A DNA stretch of 64,000 bases from CBDCUW01 sp965222745 (GTDB lineage: Bacteria; Planctomycetota; Planctomycetia; Pirellulales; Pirellulaceae). The DNA lies in NCBI GenBank assembly GCA_965222745.1, contig CBDCUW010000005.1, forward strand, positions 372,001 to 436,000, written 5' to 3'. Shown piece by piece: positions 52,861-61,344 of this stretch. The translations under genes and the position numbers were made by a program. The first letter of the stretch is position 1. Every line of letters starts with the position of its first letter. The notes beneath the pieces were generated by a model, which was given only the letters and a program-made list of their open reading frames with translations, ran no database searches and had not been told where the DNA came from.

Positions 52861-54951
52861 ATGGAGCATCGTTCGCCACGTCGTCACCACTTTGCCGCCG
52901 GCGATTTTCGCGGGTTGGGCGGGGCGGCTGCGCCGACAGCAATGATCTTGTTGCTGTCGATGACGGTGGCATTTTCAAGCGGATGTACGGCGACCAGCTA
53001 CCTTTCCAATCGTTCCATTCGCGAAAACGCGCTCGCCAGCAAGTTAAAACTGGCGCGACGACGGGGCCCGGAAGTCAGCGAGCGAACTTGGGATACGCTG
53101 CGACGGTTCGGACTGGAAGATCAGTACAACGAAGACTGCAATCATTGCTTTCATCAAATTCGCGAGGTGGTCAACAAGACGCCCGACGCGGAACTGATTT
53201 ACGCGCTCAGCGAACTTTCCTACGTGGAAGGAAAAAAGGCGGAGCGGCGAGGCGATACCTACGCAGCGCTGAACCAGTATGGCGTTGCGCTGACCAACAG
53301 CTACGACTATCTGTTCAGCGACGATCTAAAAATCACCCGAAATGCGTATGATCCTCAGTTCCGGGCCGCCTGCGATTTGTACAACGAATCGCTGGAAGAC
53401 ACACTTCGCCTGCTTTGCAGCGAAAACAAAATCGAACCGGGACAAACCTACACGATCACCACTCCGAATCGTGAATTTCTGGTTCGCACGGAGATGCGGG
53501 GGCTGTGGCAGCCGGACGAATTCGATCACTACGAATTTGTTAGCGATTATGAGATCGAAACGCTGCGGAATCGGCACATCACCTACGGGCTTGGCGTCCC
53601 GTTGATCGCCGTTCGCCGGCCGCGAGCGAAGGAGGATTCTCGCGAAGGATTCTATCCACAAGGGCTCAGCTACTCGGTGACGGCGATGATGCGGTGCGTC
53701 AAACCGGAGGATGGATCGCGAACCGGCGAAGCGGACACGTGCATTCTGGAGTTCTTCGATCCGCTCAGCGCCAACCAGATCCAGCTTGCCAGTCAGTGGG
53801 TGCCGCTGGAGACCGACCTGACCACTCCGCTGGCCTTCTTTTTGGACAGTCCCGATTTTCGCAAAAGGAATCGTGCTACGGAAGGGTTGATCAATCCCAA
53901 CGATTCGCAGGAAAGACGCGGCCTGTACATGTTGGAGCCGTATGATCCCAATCGCATTCCGGTGTTGATGGTGCACGGATTGTGGTCCAGCCCGATGACC
54001 TGGATGGACATGTTCAATGACCTGCGCAGCTTTCCCGAAGTGCGTCAGCGGTATCAGTTTTGGTTTTACCTGTACCCCTCCGGCCAACCGTTCTGGCTGA
54101 GCGCGACGCAGTTGCGAGCAGATTTGATCGAAATGCGCAATGTCTTCGATCCAGCGCATCGCGACAAACCGATGGATCAAATGGTCCTTGTCGGGCATAG
54201 CATGGGCGGGTTGGTCAGTCGCATGCAAACGATCGACAGCGGCGACGAGTTCTGGAAAATTGTCAGCGATCACCCGGCCGAAACGGCGGAACAGGCCTAC
54301 GCAAAGATTCGTGGATCGAGCGAAGATCGCAACAAGTTGGTCAGCGCCTTGTACTTCAAGCCCAATCAATCCGTTCGCCGCGTGATCACAATCGGTACGC
54401 CTCACCGCGGCAGCGAGTTTGCCAATGACTTCACTCGCTGGTTGGCCCGCAAGGTGATCAAGCTGCCCAGCATGGCGGTGTCGACCGGTCACCGACTCGC
54501 CAGCGACAATCCTCAACTGTTCAAACACACTCGGTTGCTGACCGTCGCCAACGCGATTGACTCACTGGCACCTGAATCGCCGATCTTTCCGGTGATGATG
54601 CATGCCAAGCGAGCGCCGGGTGTGAAGTATCACAACATCATTGGTGTGCTGAAAGATCCTTCGTTCTTGCAGCGAAAGGCGGGAGAAGGTGACGGGGTGG
54701 TCCAGCTTGCCAGCGCTCGGATGGACGACGTGGAAAGCGAGTTGATTGTCGACGCGCCGCACACATCGATTCACATGACCGGAAAAACGATCTTTGAAGT
54801 GCGCCGTATTCTGTTGGAGCACTTGCGGGAAGTGGATGCCGAAGACCGGCTGGCCAATCGCCCCGAAGGCCGCATCGCTGATCGTCCCACCTCGACCGAC
54901 AATGAATCCGATTCGACCGGCGAATTCGCTCCGGTGGTGATTGAGCGGTAG
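52861..54951 (+). CDS. Alpha/beta-hydrolase lipoprotein (lipase/esterase-like)
   Basis: 696 residues. The hydrophobic N-terminal segment (MILLLSMTVAFSSGC, about 28-42) ends in a lipobox-like SSGC, so it is likely lipid-anchored. A ~300-residue N-terminal domain of unknown fold is followed by an alpha/beta-hydrolase domain: RIPVLMVHGLWSSP (oxyanion region), the nucleophile in LVGHSMGGLVSRM, and GTPHRGS. The His is probably in DAPHTSIHM. The GHSMGG and GTPHxGS pair resembles triacylglycerol lipases and PGAP1-like esterases. Substrate unknown. It is convergent with csrA, 10 bp apart. Confidence 0.87.
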   Translation: MEHRSPRRHHFAAGDFRGLGGAAAPTAMILLLSMTVAFSSGCTATSYLSNRSIRENALASKLKLARRRGPEVSERTWDTLRRFGLEDQYNEDCNHCFHQIREVVNKTPDAELIYALSELSYVEGKKAERRGDTYAALNQYGVALTNSYDYLFSDDLKITRNAYDPQFRAACDLYNESLEDTLRLLCSENKIEPGQTYTITTPNREFLVRTEMRGLWQPDEFDHYEFVSDYEIETLRNRHITYGLGVPLIAVRRPRAKEDSREGFYPQGLSYSVTAMMRCVKPEDGSRTGEADTCILEFFDPLSANQIQLASQWVPLETDLTTPLAFFLDSPDFRKRNRATEGLINPNDSQERRGLYMLEPYDPNRIPVLMVHGLWSSPMTWMDMFNDLRSFPEVRQRYQFWFYLYPSGQPFWLSATQLRADLIEMRNVFDPAHRDKPMDQMVLVGHSMGGLVSRMQTIDSGDEFWKIVSDHPAETAEQAYAKIRGSSEDRNKLVSALYFKPNQSVRRVITIGTPHRGSEFANDFTRWLARKVIKLPSMAVSTGHRLASDNPQLFKHTRLLTVANAIDSLAPESPIFPVMMHAKRAPGVKYHNIIGVLKDPSFLQRKAGEGDGVVQLASARMDDVESELIVDAPHTSIHMTGKTIFEVRRILLEHLREVDAEDRLANRPEGRIADRPTSTDNESDSTGEFAPVVIER

Positions 54952-54961
54952 CTGACCACCT

Positions 54962-55357
54962 TCAACTTGCGGTCATGTAATCGGCCAGTGGTGCGCGGCG
55001 GAGTTGCGGATCATTTCCTTGCCGATCAACGCTGCCGACAAACAGTTTGGGCTCCGCCTGTGCCGGCTGCCGGCGTCGGTTGCCGCCGGTTGCCGGGTGC
55101 GCAAATGCCTCTTCTCGGCGGGAAATCTGACCGGTTTCCAGCAGGTCTTGCACGTCCGCTTGATCGGCCGCATCGGTGTCTTCACCCGGCTTCGACGGTT
55201 TAGTGTCAAACGACTTCAGCTCGCCGCGAATCACGCGGATGTCTTTGGGGGCTTCGATTCCGATTCGAACCTTGTTGCCGTCGATTCGCAGCAAGGTGAT
55301 TCGAATCTCGTCGCCGATCATGATCTGTTCGTTGGTTTTCCGAGTCAGGACGAGCAT
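54962..55357 (-). CDS. csrA: Carbon storage regulator CsrA with long C-terminal tail
   Basis: RNA-binding post-transcriptional regulator. The first ~50 residues are a standard CsrA (MLVLTRKTNEQIMIGDEIRITLLRIDGNKVRIGIEAPKDIRVIRGEL), with the RNA-binding Leu4/Arg6 and the RGE..-like strand 5 region. CsrA is normally about 60-75 residues; here a further ~70-residue hydrophilic tail (Asp/Gln-rich, then Arg/Pro-rich) follows. The stop lies 10 bp from the end of the convergent lipoprotein gene. An upstream gap of ~500 bp with a family B module should hold the promoter. Confidence 0.93.
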   Translation of the reverse strand: MLVLTRKTNEQIMIGDEIRITLLRIDGNKVRIGIEAPKDIRVIRGELKSFDTKPSKPGEDTDAADQADVQDLLETGQISRREEAFAHPATGGNRRRQPAQAEPKLFVGSVDRQGNDPQLRRAPLADYMTAS

Positions 55358-55873
55358 GGCATTCTCCTTCGCCTAAGGGATAAGTCGTTGTGAATGAGCC
55401 CAGCGTCGCGGCCGACGCGCCGCGACGATTCTTGTTGATGTTTCCAAGGGGAATGCACAACTCGTGCCAAACGATTGCAGCCAGATCAGGTTTTTTCGCA
55501 AGTGCCTGAAATAACGAGTGTTATGGTCCTGCAGCGAATCGAGGTGATCGATACTGGCGGCCTGCGATAGGAACGATTTACAAGCCGTTGCAAATTCCAC
55601 AGTAGGCCGACTTGTCCCAAGTCGGCGATCGTCGGCCGGTTCTCCGAACCGGCTACACGCAGCGAATTCGGAGAATTCGCCGACGGTCGAATCGTGAAAC
55701 CCGTGAGCGTGAAACACATCGAACCGTGATAGCTGCCTGTCGGTAGCTTTCGCATTCATCTTGAGCGAAAACGGTCGATTCTTTAACGTTCGCGAAACAC
55801 GCCTCGATCAAACGCCGCAAAGCATGCGCGCGAGGCCAAACTGACCCAAGATCGGTTCAAAGGAGTGACCGTG
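55358..55873. other. 516-bp gap between divergent csrA and the PPIase gene
   Basis: Holds a family B module (55602-55687) but no convincing gene. A 128-codon open frame on the minus strand (55373-55759) reads straight through the palindromes and has no recognisable motif. A Shine-Dalgarno AAAGGAG at 55859-55865 belongs to the next gene. Confidence 0.5.
55602..55687. repeat. Intergenic hairpin module, family B (three hairpins)
   Basis: In order: GCCGACTTG-tcc-CAAGTCGGC, GCCGGTTC-TCC-GAACCGGC (55635-55653), and GCGAATTC-GGA-GAATTCGC (55662-55680). All three stems are perfect and two differ from other copies by paired changes. Confidence 0.85.
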
Positions 55874-57679
55874 ATGTCTCTGCAATTTGCACGAATCGGA
55901 CTCAGTCGACCGGCGACGTCGGCGTTTCGGATTCTACCCCTCGCACTCACTGCGATGGTTCTTGTTTTGTCCGTCCCGAATGTCTGGGCACAAACCACCG
56001 GCAACAACGTGGTGGCAGTTGTCAACGCCGATCCGATCACTCGAAAGACGTTGTCGGATGCATGTCTGGCACGCTACGGCAAAGACGTGTTGGAAAACAT
56101 GCTCAACCGCCATTTGATTCTACAAGCGTGTCAGCACGAGGGAATTCAAATCACTGAAAACGAAGTTCGCGAGGAGATCTCGCGGATTTCGGCCAAGTTC
56201 GGATTCACGATGGAGTCCTATCTGAACTTGCTGCATGAAGAGCGGGACATTGCTCCCGACCAATACAGCCGCGAAGTCATCTGGCCGATGTTGGCACTGC
56301 GACGACTGGTTGCTGACAAGGTGGAGGTTTCCCAGGAAGAGTTCAACCGCGCCTACACGGCGCAGTTTGGCGAAGCGGTCAAATGCCGCATGATCATGGT
56401 TGCCGATCGCAAGGTAGCCGATTCGTTGCAACAACAAGCGGCAGCCAATCCAGCCGATTTTGGCAAACTTGCCAAGAAACACAGTGAAGACGAAGCGAGT
56501 GCTAGTGTTGGCGGCTTGATCCCGCCGATCCGGCGTTACAGTGGCGATTCGCGTTTGGAGGAAGCTGCTTTTGCGCTGCAAAACAACGGTGTCTCCAAAG
56601 TGCTGCAGTTGGGTGACCAGTGGTTGATCCTGCAAGCCGTGCGGCGGATTCCCGCCTCCACCCCCAGTCCGCAAGCACTGCCCAGCGTTCGGGCTCAGAT
56701 TCATGATCGAATTCGCGATGAAAAGGTGCGTACGGCAGCCAATGAACTGTTCGCCAACCTGCAAAAAGAAGCTCGTGTGGTGACGGTGCTGGGAGACAAG
56801 GAATTGTCTGCCCAACATCCCGGTGTTGCCGCAATCATCAACGGCCAGAAGGTCACGGTCGAAGTTGTCGCCGCCGAATGCGTCAAGCGGCACGGCTTGG
56901 AAGTCTTGGAGGGAGAGATCAATCGCAAGCTTCTGACCCAGGCACTTCGTAAAGCTGGAAAGACCGTGACTCAGCGAGCTGTCGACGCGGAAATCGCCCG
57001 CGCTGCAATGCTGTCTGCTTACGTACGCGGAGACGGTTCGCCTGACGTGGAAGCGTGGATGGAATGGGTGACCAACGACGGCAATACAACGCCGGAGATT
57101 TATGTTGCCGACGCCGTTTGGCCAAGCGTGGCGCTGAAGACGCTGGTTGAAGATCGAATCGAAGTGACCGAGGCAGACCTCAGGCAAGGGTTTGCGTCGG
57201 CATACGGACCGCGAGTGGAGGTATTGGCGATCGTGTTGTCCGACCAACGTAGCGCCCAGAAAATCTGGGAGATGGCTCGTGACAATCCCACCGACCAGTT
57301 CTTTGGGCAGTTGGCCGAGCAGTACAGCATCGAGCCTGTTTCGGCGAGTAACCAAGGAAAAGTGCCCCCGATTCGAAAGCATGGCGGCCAGCCGGCAATT
57401 GAACGGGAGGCATTCGCGCTGAAACCGGGTGAGCTAAGTGGAATTGTCGTGACCGGCGACAAACACATCATCATGCGATGCCAAGGATTCACCGAACCGA
57501 TCGTCACCGACATGGAAGCGGTTCGCAGCGAATTGGATCGTGATCTGACCGAGAAGAAGACGAACCTGGCGATGGCTCAGCATTTCGAGGCGTTGTTGGA
57601 CGCGGCCGAGATCGACAATTTTCTTTCCGCTGCCAAGGAAATGCCGCGGAGTGTCGGTGAGAAGCCACAGCAACAATAG
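55874..57679 (+). CDS. Exported PpiC/SurA-like peptidyl-prolyl isomerase with duplicated module
   Basis: 601 residues from the ATG at 55874, 8 bp after AAAGGAG (GTG codons at 55865 and 55871 are less well placed). The signal peptide ends near VWAQ. The protein is two copies of the same ~280-residue unit: a SurA-type chaperone part (VNADPITRKTLSDACLARYG; INGQKVTVEVVAAECVKRHG), then a parvulin PPIase domain (KKHSEDEASASVGGLIPPI; EQYSIEPVSASNQGKVPPI, each followed by AFALxxG/N). It would help fold outer-membrane or secreted proteins in the periplasm. A rho-independent terminator follows. Confidence 0.88.
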   Translation: MSLQFARIGLSRPATSAFRILPLALTAMVLVLSVPNVWAQTTGNNVVAVVNADPITRKTLSDACLARYGKDVLENMLNRHLILQACQHEGIQITENEVREEISRISAKFGFTMESYLNLLHEERDIAPDQYSREVIWPMLALRRLVADKVEVSQEEFNRAYTAQFGEAVKCRMIMVADRKVADSLQQQAAANPADFGKLAKKHSEDEASASVGGLIPPIRRYSGDSRLEEAAFALQNNGVSKVLQLGDQWLILQAVRRIPASTPSPQALPSVRAQIHDRIRDEKVRTAANELFANLQKEARVVTVLGDKELSAQHPGVAAIINGQKVTVEVVAAECVKRHGLEVLEGEINRKLLTQALRKAGKTVTQRAVDAEIARAAMLSAYVRGDGSPDVEAWMEWVTNDGNTTPEIYVADAVWPSVALKTLVEDRIEVTEADLRQGFASAYGPRVEVLAIVLSDQRSAQKIWEMARDNPTDQFFGQLAEQYSIEPVSASNQGKVPPIRKHGGQPAIEREAFALKPGELSGIVVTGDKHIIMRCQGFTEPIVTDMEAVRSELDRDLTEKKTNLAMAQHFEALLDAAEIDNFLSAAKEMPRSVGEKPQQQ

Positions 57680-57713
57680 CTTGGCTTTCCAGACGCAGTA
57701 CAGTTGCTCGTTG

Positions 57714-57745
57714 AAAGCCCGGCCAATCACGGCCGGGCTTTTTTT
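57714..57745 (+). terminator. Rho-independent terminator of the PPIase gene
   Basis: 11-bp perfect stem AAAGCCCGGCC / GGCCGGGCTTT with a 6-nt loop, immediately followed by further T residues, 35 bp after the stop codon. A textbook intrinsic terminator. The rest of the 364-bp gap to 58043 holds half of a family A palindrome and no gene. Confidence 0.92.
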
Positions 57746-57746
57746 C

Positions 57747-57772
57747 GTAGCGGAAGTCGCCAAGACTTTCGG
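57747..57772. repeat. Half of a family A palindrome
   Basis: GTAGCGGAAGTC-GCCAA-GACTTTCGG: a single arm in which the stem AAACTC/GAGTTT of other copies has become AAGTC/GACTT, a paired change. The mirror arm is missing. Confidence 0.6.
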
Positions 57773-58043
57773 TAAACCGTCTCCAACCCGCAGTCGATCG
57801 GGCCGAATGCCTTTTGCGCGTACTCGTCATGAAATGCCGTCACGAGTACGAGTGCCAGTACGAATGGGCGGAATGCTCTAAATCCCCGGAAGAACCCCGG
57901 CGGTAGGGCACTGCAAGCGACCTTCCTCGCCAAAATGACCGACTTTTTCGATCACCACTAGGCTTCTTGCAGGGTCTGATCGACAATGAATCGTTCTTCC
58001 CTGCCCTCCTTCATCCAGGCGACCTGGATTCGACGATCCGATC

Positions 58044-59330
58044 ATGAGTGAACCGTTCAACGTTGACACGCCCAACATCGACGCTCCGGCGATCGAGCCT
58101 CCCACGACCGACCCGGTTCCCGAACCGTTTGAGGTTCATTTTGCCTCGCGAGTCGATCGGTTGCCGCCCTACATGTTCGGGCGGATCAACAATTCGCTCT
58201 ACCAGAAGCGACGTGCCGGTGATGACGTGATCGACTTGGGGATGGGAAATCCCTCGGATCCTCCTGATCCGGTGGTGATTGCCAAACTTGCTGACGCGGC
58301 GGCGGATGTGGGCAATCACGGTTACAGCAAGTCCAACGGCATCGCCAACCTGCGCCGAGAAGTTGCGGGAAAATATTATCGAAAGTACGGCGTTCGCCTC
58401 GATCCGGACACGGAAATCATTGCTTGCCTGGGCAGCAAGGAAGGATTCTCTCACATGTGCCTGGCACTGATGGGGCCGGGGGACACGGCAATGATTCCGG
58501 CGCCCTATTTTCCGGTTCACATGTATGGTGTGATTTTGGCGTCCGGCAACGTCGTTTCGCTCGACGTTGCTGACCCCGATCGGTTCCTGCACAACGTGGC
58601 GTACACCTGCGAGCACATGGCGCCGACTCCGAAAGTGCTGATTGTGAACTATCCGCACAATCCTTCGGCGGCGGTGATCGAGCCCGATTTTTTTGTCGAA
58701 GTCGTCAGGCTCGCTCAGAAGTATGGCTTCATGGTGATTCACGACTTCGCCTATGCCGATGTCGCGTTTGACGGATATCAACCGCCCAGTTTCCTGGCCG
58801 CCAAAGGCGCGAAAGACGTGGGTGTTGAATTCACGACGATGAGCAAGGGATACAACATGGCCGGCTGGCGCGTCGGTTTCTGCGCTGGCAACGCCGACAT
58901 GATCCGCGGCTTGGGAACCATCAAAGGGTATTACGACTACGGGATGTTCCAGGCGATTCAGATTGCCGCGATCGTCGCGCTGCGAGAAACAGAAGCGGCG
59001 GTTGCCAAACAATCGATCGTTTATCAAGGACGCCGTGATGTTTTGGTAGGCGGCCTTCGGCGGCTTGGTTGGGAAGTGGAATCACCCAAGGCCGGCATGT
59101 TCGTCTGGGCTGCCGTGCCCCAGCCGTGGCGCAGTTCGATGAGCACGATGGACTTTGCCATGAAGTTGTTGGAAGAAGGCAACGTTGCGGTCAGCCCCGG
59201 CAGCGGCTTCGGGACCGCGGGCGAAGGATTTCTACGAATGTCGTTGGTCGAAAACGAACAACGCTTGCGGCAGGCAGTCCGGCAAATCGGCAAATGCCTC
59301 GGCCGAACCGCCACACCCGCAGCATCGTAA
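58044..59330 (+). CDS. Class I/II PLP aminotransferase (AlaC-like)
   Basis: 428 residues. After a ~30-residue acidic, Pro-rich N-terminal extension, the body begins RVDRLPPYMFGRINN, the start typical of AlaC (glutamate-pyruvate transaminase) and related LL-DAP-aminotransferase-like enzymes. Fold type I residues are present: GMGNPSDPPDP, GSKEGFSHMCLAL, NYPHNPSAA, HDFAYAD, the PLP lysine in TTMSKGYNMAGWRVGF, and the carboxylate-binding Arg in FLRMSLVE. The likely reaction is alanine/2-oxoglutarate transamination, but other amino acids are possible. A minisatellite follows. Confidence 0.9.
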   Translation: MSEPFNVDTPNIDAPAIEPPTTDPVPEPFEVHFASRVDRLPPYMFGRINNSLYQKRRAGDDVIDLGMGNPSDPPDPVVIAKLADAAADVGNHGYSKSNGIANLRREVAGKYYRKYGVRLDPDTEIIACLGSKEGFSHMCLALMGPGDTAMIPAPYFPVHMYGVILASGNVVSLDVADPDRFLHNVAYTCEHMAPTPKVLIVNYPHNPSAAVIEPDFFVEVVRLAQKYGFMVIHDFAYADVAFDGYQPPSFLAAKGAKDVGVEFTTMSKGYNMAGWRVGFCAGNADMIRGLGTIKGYYDYGMFQAIQIAAIVALRETEAAVAKQSIVYQGRRDVLVGGLRRLGWEVESPKAGMFVWAAVPQPWRSSMSTMDFAMKLLEEGNVAVSPGSGFGTAGEGFLRMSLVENEQRLRQAVRQIGKCLGRTATPAAS

Positions 59331-59342
59331 CCCGCCCCAAAA

Positions 59343-59371
59343 GTAGGCCGACCTGCCCCCAGGTCGGCGCG
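59343..59371. repeat. Intergenic hairpin, family B (type III)
   Basis: GTAGGCCGACCTG-ccc-CCAGGTCGGCG: the same hairpin as at 32598 and 55602, with T-A replaced by C-G in the stem. Confidence 0.75.
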
Positions 59372-59380
59372 CACCTCCCC

Positions 59381-59513
59381 TCACTCCTCACTCCTCACTC
59401 CTCACTCCTCACTCCTCACTCCTCACTCCTCACTCCTCACTCCTCACTCCTCACTCCTCACTCCTCACTCCTCACTCCTCACTCCTCACTCCTCACTCCT
59501 CACTCCTCACTCC
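59381..59513 (+). repeat. Minisatellite: 19 perfect copies of TCACTCC
   Basis: 133 bp made of exactly 19 uninterrupted 7-bp units, ending 19 bp before the ATG of the next gene. The strand asymmetry is complete (only C, T and A). The unit length is not a multiple of three, and the tract lies between two genes. It occupies the place where the promoter or leader of the downstream gene should be. Confidence 0.97.
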
Positions 59514-59532
59514 CACTTCACCGAGCCCCATC

Positions 59533-60474
59533 ATGCCCAGAACCTTTGCCACGTTTGCCCTTCTGCTCTGTTTCGCATCCATCGCTGCTGCGGATCACCG
59601 CGTCCTGCTGCACGGCAACAATCGCCTGGCCATTGTCGAAACCGACGGTAGCGTCAGCTGGGAAATGCCCTGGGGCAATATTCATGACATTCACTTGCTG
59701 AAAAACGGCAACATCTTGACTCGACAGGGTCGAACTGCCGTGGTCGAGATCGATCGTGAATCCAAAAAGGTTATCTGGAAGTACGATTCGGCTCAGAGCA
59801 ATGGCAATCAGGGAAAACGTGTCGAAGTGCACGGTTTTCAACGTCTTGCCGGCGGCGACACGATGATTGCCGAATCGGGTACGGCGAGAATCATCGAAGT
59901 CGGCCGGGACGGAAAGCTCAACAAGGAAATCCCTCTCGTTGTCAGCCGCCCCAACGCCCACTCCGATACTCGCCTGGTTCGCAAGATCAGGGGCGGCAAC
60001 TACCTGGTGGCTCACGAAGCCGACGGGATGGTTCGAGAGTATGATGGCGAAACGGGAAAAGTGGTTTGGGATTATGCGATTCCCATGTTCGGCCGGAAGG
60101 CAAAAAAGGGGCACGGTCCTGAAGCATTCGGTAATCAATGTTTCGCCGCCATCCGGTTGCCCAACGGCAATACGCTGATCGCGACCGGAAACGGTCACAG
60201 CGTGATAGAAGTCACGCCGGAAAAAGAAATCGTCTGGCAAATTCACCAGCGCGACCTGCCAGACATTCAGCTTGCGTGGGTGACAACGTTGGAAGTGCTA
60301 CCAAGCGGCAACTTCGTGATCGGAAACTGCCACGCAGGACCGGGCCAGCCGCTTCTGGTGGAAATCGAGCCGAAGTCGAAAAAGGTGATTTGGACGTTCG
60401 ACCGTCACGCCGACTTCGGCAACAACGTCTCCAACTCGCTGTTGATCGACGTCGCCGGCAAATCGATCCGCTAA
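59533..60474 (+). CDS. Secreted beta-propeller protein (arylsulfotransferase-like)
   Basis: 313 residues with a signal peptide (MPRTFATFALLLCFASIAAA-D). The mature protein consists of repeated propeller blades: NNRLAIVETDGSVSWEMPW, GNILTRQGRTAVVEIDRESKKVIWKYD, TARIIEVGRDGKLNKEI, GMVREYDGETGKVVWDY, GHSVIEVTPEKEIVWQI, QPLLVEIEPKSKKVIWTFD. The pattern resembles the ASST/YncE type of propeller. The conserved catalytic His of arylsulfotransferases cannot be assigned with confidence. Its expression may depend on the 19-copy repeat just upstream. Confidence 0.83.
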   Translation: MPRTFATFALLLCFASIAAADHRVLLHGNNRLAIVETDGSVSWEMPWGNIHDIHLLKNGNILTRQGRTAVVEIDRESKKVIWKYDSAQSNGNQGKRVEVHGFQRLAGGDTMIAESGTARIIEVGRDGKLNKEIPLVVSRPNAHSDTRLVRKIRGGNYLVAHEADGMVREYDGETGKVVWDYAIPMFGRKAKKGHGPEAFGNQCFAAIRLPNGNTLIATGNGHSVIEVTPEKEIVWQIHQRDLPDIQLAWVTTLEVLPSGNFVIGNCHAGPGQPLLVEIEPKSKKVIWTFDRHADFGNNVSNSLLIDVAGKSIR

Positions 60475-60481
60475 CCACCCT

Positions 60482-60510
60482 GTAGGCCGGCTTGTCCCAA
60501 GTCGGCGCGC
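60482..60510. repeat. Intergenic hairpin, family B (type III)
   Basis: GTAGGCCGGCTTG-tcc-CAAGTCGGCG, with a G-T wobble in the stem, directly after the stop of the propeller gene. Confidence 0.7.
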
Positions 60511-60642
60511 ACGATTTGTCGGGATAGCGATTCTCCTGTCAATCGCCCCTGGCTTCTTGTCTGAAAAGATTTCGCGCCCCGCAGGGGGGCGAAATGTTCC
60601 AAGAGAGTGCTGGGGTTGTTTTCTCCAAGAAAGAGCAACATC

Positions 60643-61344
60643 GTGCCTCGACAGATTCTCAATTGTATCGGCTGTGCTCTCCTTCTTCTGGGGGCTATCG
60701 GATGTTCCGAACCGTCGGAACCAGCGGCTGTAAAAACAATGGATCAGGTGGCCAAGACGTACGCCGAGTGCAAGAGCTACAAGGATTCGGGGAAGGTCAC
60801 GACGGTGTACAAATCGGCCGACGGAAATCGCTCGGAGGTCAAGCCGTTTACAACCGCGTTTTCCAGGCCCGATCGTTTTCGTTTTTCGTTTCATGTCCAA
60901 GGGGATTCACAGTCGCGTTATGTGGTTTGGCAGAACGGAAACGAGGTGCGAACGTGGTGGGATGTAACAAGCCAGAATGAACGCCCCAGTTCGCTGAGCA
61001 TGGGATTGGCCGGCGCAACGGGCGTATCCAGCGGGTCGGCGCATACCATTCCGACACTGTTGTTGCCGCGAGAAGTTAGCGGCCGGAAGATCACGGATGT
61101 CACGGGGATGAAGAGGATTGACGATGCCGAAATCAACGGTTCTTCGTGTAGTCGCATCGAAGGCAAATTCGCAGGGAGCCCGATCACCATTTGGATCGAC
61201 AAGAAAACCAGCCTGATTCGACGAATCGATCAGACAACGAAATTCGACGATTTCATGACAGAGGAAACGACGCTTTACGATCCCGTGATCGACGAAAAGT
61301 TGGACAACAAGCTGCTTGAGTTCGACGCTCCCGATGGTCAGTGA
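60643..61344 (+). CDS. Lipoprotein with LolA-like fold, unknown
   Basis: 233 residues if it starts with the GTG at 60643, which gives a clean lipoprotein signal (MPRQILNCIGCALLLLGAIGC, lipobox LGAIGC); a GTG at 60607 would add 12 residues in front. The mature domain has the LolA/DUF2092-like pattern of long beta strands (YKDSGKVTTVYKS, FTTAFSRPDRFRFSFHV, YVVWQNGNEVRTWWDV, ITIWIDKKTSLIRRID). These half-barrels bind lipid or hydrophobic ligands. It may be anchored in the outer membrane; partner unknown. Confidence 0.75.
   Translation: MPRQILNCIGCALLLLGAIGCSEPSEPAAVKTMDQVAKTYAECKSYKDSGKVTTVYKSADGNRSEVKPFTTAFSRPDRFRFSFHVQGDSQSRYVVWQNGNEVRTWWDVTSQNERPSSLSMGLAGATGVSSGSAHTIPTLLLPREVSGRKITDVTGMKRIDDAEINGSSCSRIEGKFAGSPITIWIDKKTSLIRRIDQTTKFDDFMTEETTLYDPVIDEKLDNKLLEFDAPDGQ

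Noticed and set aside
55373..55759. 128-codon minus-strand frame between csrA and the PPIase gene
   Set aside because: It translates straight through a family B palindrome module and has no ribosome binding site or recognisable domain.
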